Assembly (NCBI GenBank): GCA_964575335.1
Contig: CAZNPU010000024.1
Coordinates: forward strand, 1-56,522
Reading direction: 5' to 3'
From: CAZNPU01 sp964575335
GTDB taxonomy: Bacteria; Planctomycetota; Phycisphaerae; Phycisphaerales; SM1A02
Length of the DNA stretch: 56,522 bases
The position numbers and the translations under genes are program-made. The notes beneath the pieces are model-generated. The model saw only the letters and a list, made by a program, of their open reading frames with translations. It ran no database searches and was not told the origin of the DNA. Below, piece by piece: positions 53,161 through 56,522 of this stretch; position 1 is the stretch's first letter; each line of letters begins with the position of its first letter.

Positions 53161-53357
53161 AAGGTTGGCGTGCGGCCAGATTGTATAGCCTTTTTCGGCC
53201 GGATCAAACTGGCAATATGAGCGATATGCACATCGTATCCGGGGCATGGCTGCTGACTGCGGATGCCGCCGGGGCTCTGCGTCGATGGCGAGTCGATTCG
53301 CTGGCTACACTACACGCCACGTTTTGTGCTCCATTCAGGCAGGAGATCGCCACGCCC

Positions 53358-53714
53358 ATGTCAGGACTTTTTGCCGGAACGCCGCTTGAACGCCCCGTGA
53401 CCTGCGAGGTCTGCGAGAAGCCGCTGGACGTCTGCGCCTGCCCGCGTGACGCCGCCGGCTGCGTGTTGCTGCCGGAGAAGCAAACCGCCACCGTGCGCAT
53501 GGAAAAACGCCGCAAGGGCAAGGTCGTGACGACCGTCAGCGGGCTGGACCGCTGCGCATCTGATCTGGATGGCATTGTAAAAGCGCTCAAAGCCGCCTGC
53601 GGGGCGGGGGGAACAGTAGATGCAGCTACGGGCGTGATTGAAGTGCAGGGTGATCATCGGCAGCGCATTGCCCAGCAGCTTCGTGACATGCGCTACAAGG
53701 TGAAGGTGTTGTGA
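53358..53714 (+). CDS. SUI1/YciH family translation factor-like protein
   Basis: A 118-aa protein of the SUI1 (eIF1) fold, whose bacterial members (YciH) affect start-codon choice. The N-terminal part has a Cys motif C-x2-C-x6-C-x-C (CEVCEKPLDVCAC), probably metal binding. The SUI1 domain follows (VRMEKRRKGKVVTTVSGLDR, LKAACGAGGTVDAATGVIEV, GDHRQRIAQQLRDMRYKVKV). AGGAG at 53341-53345 supports the start. It overlaps the ACT-domain gene by four bases, so the two are translated together. Confidence 0.88.
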   Translation: MSGLFAGTPLERPVTCEVCEKPLDVCACPRDAAGCVLLPEKQTATVRMEKRRKGKVVTTVSGLDRCASDLDGIVKALKAACGAGGTVDAATGVIEVQGDHRQRIAQQLRDMRYKVKVL

Positions 53715-54208
53715 GTTGCCCGGAACCGGACACATTGACGCTGCAGTGGCTGCCCGGCCGATATGCGGTGTGCCGACTTGGCGCGAACGATGCCCTGCCA
53801 GCATGGGCGGCAAAGCAGCTTTTTTATCCCCCGATCAGCGCATCAGACGCAACGGCGGAAACTGCTGACAAGGACAAGGCTTCACCCTGTCTTTGTGTTG
53901 TTGTGCGCACCGATTGCGAGTTGTCGATCATCATCGATGAGCGCGCGGTTCCGCCCTCAAATGAAGATGACAATCAGATGCAGGTGCAGCGCGGATTTAG
54001 CGCACTGCGCATCGCAGGCACGCTGGATTTTTCGCTTGTTGGAATCCTGGCAAAGCTGACGAACGTGCTGGCTGAGGCATCGGTGCCGGTATTAGCGATT
54101 TCAACATTCGATACGGACATTTTGCTGGTGCCGTCGCATCGGGCTGAGGATGCTGCGGAAGCCTTACGCGCTGTCGCCCGCGTGCAAGGTGAGTTACCGA
54201 CGGATTAG
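53711..54208 (+). CDS. ACT domain-containing protein
   Basis: A 165-aa protein starting with GTG inside the SUI1 gene's stop. It has an N-terminal part (LTLQWLPGRYAVCRLGAND, CVVVRTDCELSIIID) and a C-terminal ACT_7-type domain (RIAGTLDFSLVGILAKLTNV, VPVLAISTFDTDILLV). ACT domains bind small molecules such as amino acids and regulate enzymes. No enzymatic domain is present, so it is likely a stand-alone sensor. Pairing with SUI1 is unexplained. Confidence 0.85.
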   Translation: MSCPEPDTLTLQWLPGRYAVCRLGANDALPAWAAKQLFYPPISASDATAETADKDKASPCLCVVVRTDCELSIIIDERAVPPSNEDDNQMQVQRGFSALRIAGTLDFSLVGILAKLTNVLAEASVPVLAISTFDTDILLVPSHRAEDAAEALRAVARVQGELPTD

Positions 54209-54255
54209 AACGTCGTTGACGGTCAGCCATCTGCCCTCTGTTGTCTGCTGATGTT

Positions 54256-55308
54256 CTACACCGACACCGACTGCAGCGCAACGACGCGTTCCGCAATCTG
54301 CACAGCATTCAGCGCTGCGCCCTTGCGAAGCTGATCGCCTGCGACAAACAGGTTCAAGCCATACCCCGGGGCCTGGCTGTAGTCGGTTCGTATTCTGCCG
54401 ACCAGCACTTCATCGATGCCGCTTGCTTCGATCGGTTCGGGGAACTTGTTGTTGGCACGGTCATCAACAACTTTGATTCCGGGCGCTGATGAAAGAATCC
54501 TGCGGGCATCATCTGCGCTGAGCGGTCTGCGGAAGCTGAGGTTGATTGATTCGCAATGCGCTCGCAGCACCGGCACGCGCACGCACGTGGCGGTGATGCC
54601 CACGGTGTCATCGCCCCAGATCTTGTGCGTCTCATTGACCAGTTTGGTTTCTTCCAGGTTGTACCCTTCTTCGTCAATGGCGGAATCATGGCTGAAGAGG
54701 TTGAATAGGTACGGCCTGCCGAAGACTTCGCTTGAAAGCGGCCGACCTGCTGCAAAATCGCGCGCCTGCTGCTCAAGCTCCCGCATGGCGGCAGCACCCG
54801 CGCCGGAGGCAGCCTGATAGGTGCTCACAACCATGCGCTCTATGCCCACTGCGTCATACAGCGGCGTGACGGCCATCAGCGCGATGATCGTTGAACAGTT
54901 GGGGTTGGCAATGATGCCCCCGGACGACCAATCGTGGTCCTCCAGCACATCATCATTGATCTCCGGCACAATCAGTGGCACATCATCGTGCATGCGAAAC
55001 GCGCTGGAGTTGTCGATCACCACCACGCCGCGCTGGGCTGCCAGCGGGCAGAATGTTTGACTGATCGACCCGCCTGCTGCGAACAGTGCGATATCTACGC
55101 CGTCGAAGCTGTCTTCTGTAAGTTCTTCAACACGCAACTGCTGGTCGCCGAACTGCATGCTTGTTCCGGCTGAGCGTGATGAAGCCAGCAGGCGCAGCTC
55201 ACCAACGGGAAACTGTCGCTGCTGCAACACGTTGAGTATTTCGCAGCCGACCGCGCCTGTCGCGCCCACCACCGCGATTGTGGGATGTGAAGATCCGAAT
55301 TGAGCCAT
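54256..55308 (-). CDS. asd: aspartate-semialdehyde dehydrogenase
   Basis: A 350-aa NADPH enzyme that converts aspartyl phosphate to aspartate semialdehyde in the lysine/threonine/methionine and diaminopimelate pathway. The NADP-binding loop VVGATGAVGCEILNVLQQR, RLLASSRSAGT, the IDNSSAFRM stretch, the active Cys in ANPNCSTIIALMAV, and the later YQAASGAGAAAM with GYGLNLFVAGDQLRKGAA are all present. Length is normal. An in-frame TTG at 55311 is three bases upstream; ATG 55308, preceded by GAGGAA, is the likely start. It is not in a visible operon. Confidence 0.96.
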   Translation of the reverse strand: MAQFGSSHPTIAVVGATGAVGCEILNVLQQRQFPVGELRLLASSRSAGTSMQFGDQQLRVEELTEDSFDGVDIALFAAGGSISQTFCPLAAQRGVVVIDNSSAFRMHDDVPLIVPEINDDVLEDHDWSSGGIIANPNCSTIIALMAVTPLYDAVGIERMVVSTYQAASGAGAAAMRELEQQARDFAAGRPLSSEVFGRPYLFNLFSHDSAIDEEGYNLEETKLVNETHKIWGDDTVGITATCVRVPVLRAHCESINLSFRRPLSADDARRILSSAPGIKVVDDRANNKFPEPIEASGIDEVLVGRIRTDYSQAPGYGLNLFVAGDQLRKGAALNAVQIAERVVALQSVSV

Positions 55309-55680
55309 CAATGGTTCCTCGGCTGAGCCTGATAAGGGCCGATTTTAGGCAGCGTGAAGCATGCGCAATGACATGCAACATCGGGTTTTTTGAGCTTTTC
55401 CCGTTTCATTTGATTGGCTTATTTCTTCAACTCAACGCGCCCCAGATGCCGGTAACCGCCGCAAGTGAGCCACTCCGCACTGCATCAGCAGCTTACTTGT
55501 AAGAATCCGAGAACCTTGCGATTGTTCATTTGTGATGATTAGGCTGGCGGCCTGAAGCACTGGGGCCGCTCCGCTTTGAAGTTGTCTGGCCAAGTTGTCG
55601 ATGCGCGCTGTTGGCAAGTCCCGCCTCTTGAGGGGCTTGCTGGGGGAGCGTGCAGCCGGGGTACTGGGAAAGGGAACGCC
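55309..55680. other. divergent intergenic, no gene seen
   Basis: 372 bases between asd (minus) and the 126-aa gene (plus), which should carry both promoters. Part of it (about 55380-55430) is AT-rich. I see no RNA gene, repeat or convincing hexamer pair. Confidence 0.45.
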
Positions 55681-56061
55681 ATGAGCGCTTTCGACCCTTC
55701 GATTTTTTCACCGCTCGACCGGCTGGGGCGTGACGCCGATGCGCGATCACCGCGGTTATCACCGCCGCCGCGGTTGCAGGATCAGCCGGTTACCCCCGCC
55801 AAGGCGGAACAACGGCAGCGTGAACCGAGCAAAGTGGTGCTGGAATACCTGGCAGAGCAGGCGATGAAGTACCCGCCGCAGGATATTCGCGTGCTGGCAG
55901 CAACAGTGCAGAAATACCTGCTGGTGAGCCTGGAGCCAGCTCTGCGCATGGCTGAGCAGTTGCGGGAGGAAGCGCTCGCCTCCAGCGACGCGGTGGTGCA
56001 GATGGCTCACGACGATCGGCGTCATGAGGCAATGGAGCTTCTTGCACCCGAGAAACCGTGA
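55681..56061 (+). CDS. hypothetical protein (126 aa)
   Basis: An ATG at 55681 with AGGGA just upstream starts a 126-aa soluble protein. The first ~45 residues are Pro/Arg/Ser-rich and probably disordered. The remainder is helical (SKVVLEYLAEQAMKYPPQD, VLAATVQKYLLVSLEPALRM, AEQLREEALASSDAVV). No named family is recognised and no membrane segment is present. The frame is open further upstream to 55576, but without a ribosome site. Confidence 0.55.
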   Translation: MSAFDPSIFSPLDRLGRDADARSPRLSPPPRLQDQPVTPAKAEQRQREPSKVVLEYLAEQAMKYPPQDIRVLAATVQKYLLVSLEPALRMAEQLREEALASSDAVVQMAHDDRRHEAMELLAPEKP

Positions 56062-56399
56062 ACTGCCCCGACGGCAAAGTAAGCGGGACCACACCGCTGC
56101 ACGCGGATGGCGGCTTCGCGCTGCAGGACACCTGGGTTGAAGGGCGATTTTTCAGCGATTTTGGTGTTGCGCAGCGGTGAGGGGGATGCAGCAGGGTTTT
56201 TGAGGTCCGAGAATTGATCTGCAAGACTCTTTGTTCTTCCAGTCCAGCTGCATCATTTCGGGAACCGATCTGTATTACTACGGAAACGGAAAAGGCCGCC
56301 TGGGCATGGCCGGCTGTGGCCGCTTCGTGCTAAGAGGCGTATCCTCAAGGACTTACGTAAGAAGTCGCCGGTTGCATCCTGCGACGAGGAGGTTTTGGC
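56062..56399. other. intergenic before the last gene
   Basis: 338 bases between the 126-aa gene and the truncated exported protein gene. GC-rich inverted stretches near 56295-56330 (GGCCGCC, GGCCGGC, GGCCGC) could fold. No RNA gene is recognised. The 5' untranslated region of the last gene is near 56340-56399, where GAGGAGG (56386-56392) is its ribosome site. Confidence 0.45.
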
Positions 56400-56522
56400 A
56401 TGTCCAAACAAGTTTGGCGTTCTGGCACTCTGGCAGCGATGTTTGCTGCATTGAGCCTCTCAGGCATGGTCTGGGCCCAGGATGGTTCGGATCGCAGGAA
56501 GCCTGATTTTCCCCCATTTGAT
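56400..56522 (+). CDS. exported protein, truncated by window end
   Basis: The first 41 codons of a gene with an excellent Shine-Dalgarno (GAGGAGG, seven bases before ATG 56400). The N-terminus is a signal peptide (SGTLAAMFAALSLSGMVWAQ) followed by DGSDRRKPDFPPFD. The PDFPPF stretch after a signal peptide recalls DUF5117/5118 zinc metalloproteases of this type of organism, but 15 mature residues cannot settle that. The product is unknown on this evidence. Confidence 0.7.
   Translation, partial: MSKQVWRSGTLAAMFAALSLSGMVWAQDGSDRRKPDFPPFD

Noticed and set aside
56231..56506. 91-codon frame at the window end
   Set aside because: It overlaps, in a different frame, the truncated gene at 56400, which has a strong Shine-Dalgarno and a signal peptide.

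Overview
The window looks like chromosomal DNA of a Planctomycetota-type bacterium, most likely a Phycisphaerae relative. That is inferred from GC-rich codon use, an SUI1-family gene with an N-terminal Cys motif, VWA/ExbB/ExbD/ExbD operon content, a RINQ-type paralogous family protein and abundant dispersed intergenic repeats. No 16S rRNA gene is present to confirm it. I see no integrase, transposase, CRISPR array or phage genes.

Layout. 1-3908 (minus): a MuiA-like DUF4139 protein, then pyrH and frr. 4117-14540 (plus): an eight-gene operon of mostly start/stop-overlapping genes: a TonB-like-anchored VWA protein, an exported protein, ExbB, ExbD, ExbD, an exported repeat-rich protein, a 998-aa membrane protein with a J-domain-like N-terminus and an exported protein. 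This looks like a proton-motive-force-driven envelope machine. 14555-18752: small singletons (hypothetical protein, response regulator, 66-aa protein with a strong terminator, LpoB-like lipoprotein), a 10-unit 21-bp array of palindromes, and a RINQ-family protein. 19251-24553: an RND efflux pair (adaptor and pump) and a YjdF/DUF2238-like membrane protein. 24562-31886: a P-type Ca2+-type ATPase, an FkbM methyltransferase, an FHA/coiled-coil tail-anchored protein and a CDF metal exporter.

32023-52900 (plus) is a type II secretion / type IV pilus-like cluster in the order F-G-H-I-J-K-L(PilM-like)-M(PilO-like)-D-lipoprotein. Its secretin is 3721 aa, against roughly 600-800 aa for ordinary GspD. 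Reading it by eye I count 38 tandem secretin N-type (NolW/ring-building) modules between one N0 domain and one ordinary C-terminal secretin barrel domain. This is the strongest candidate for an undescribed system: a secretin with a hugely elongated periplasmic stalk, perhaps matched to the enlarged periplasm of planctomycetes. GspE, GspC and the prepilin peptidase are not in the window.

53090-56522: tRNA-Gln(CTG), an SUI1-family protein coupled to an ACT-domain protein, aspartate-semialdehyde dehydrogenase, a small hypothetical protein, and the first 41 codons of an exported protein that runs off the window.
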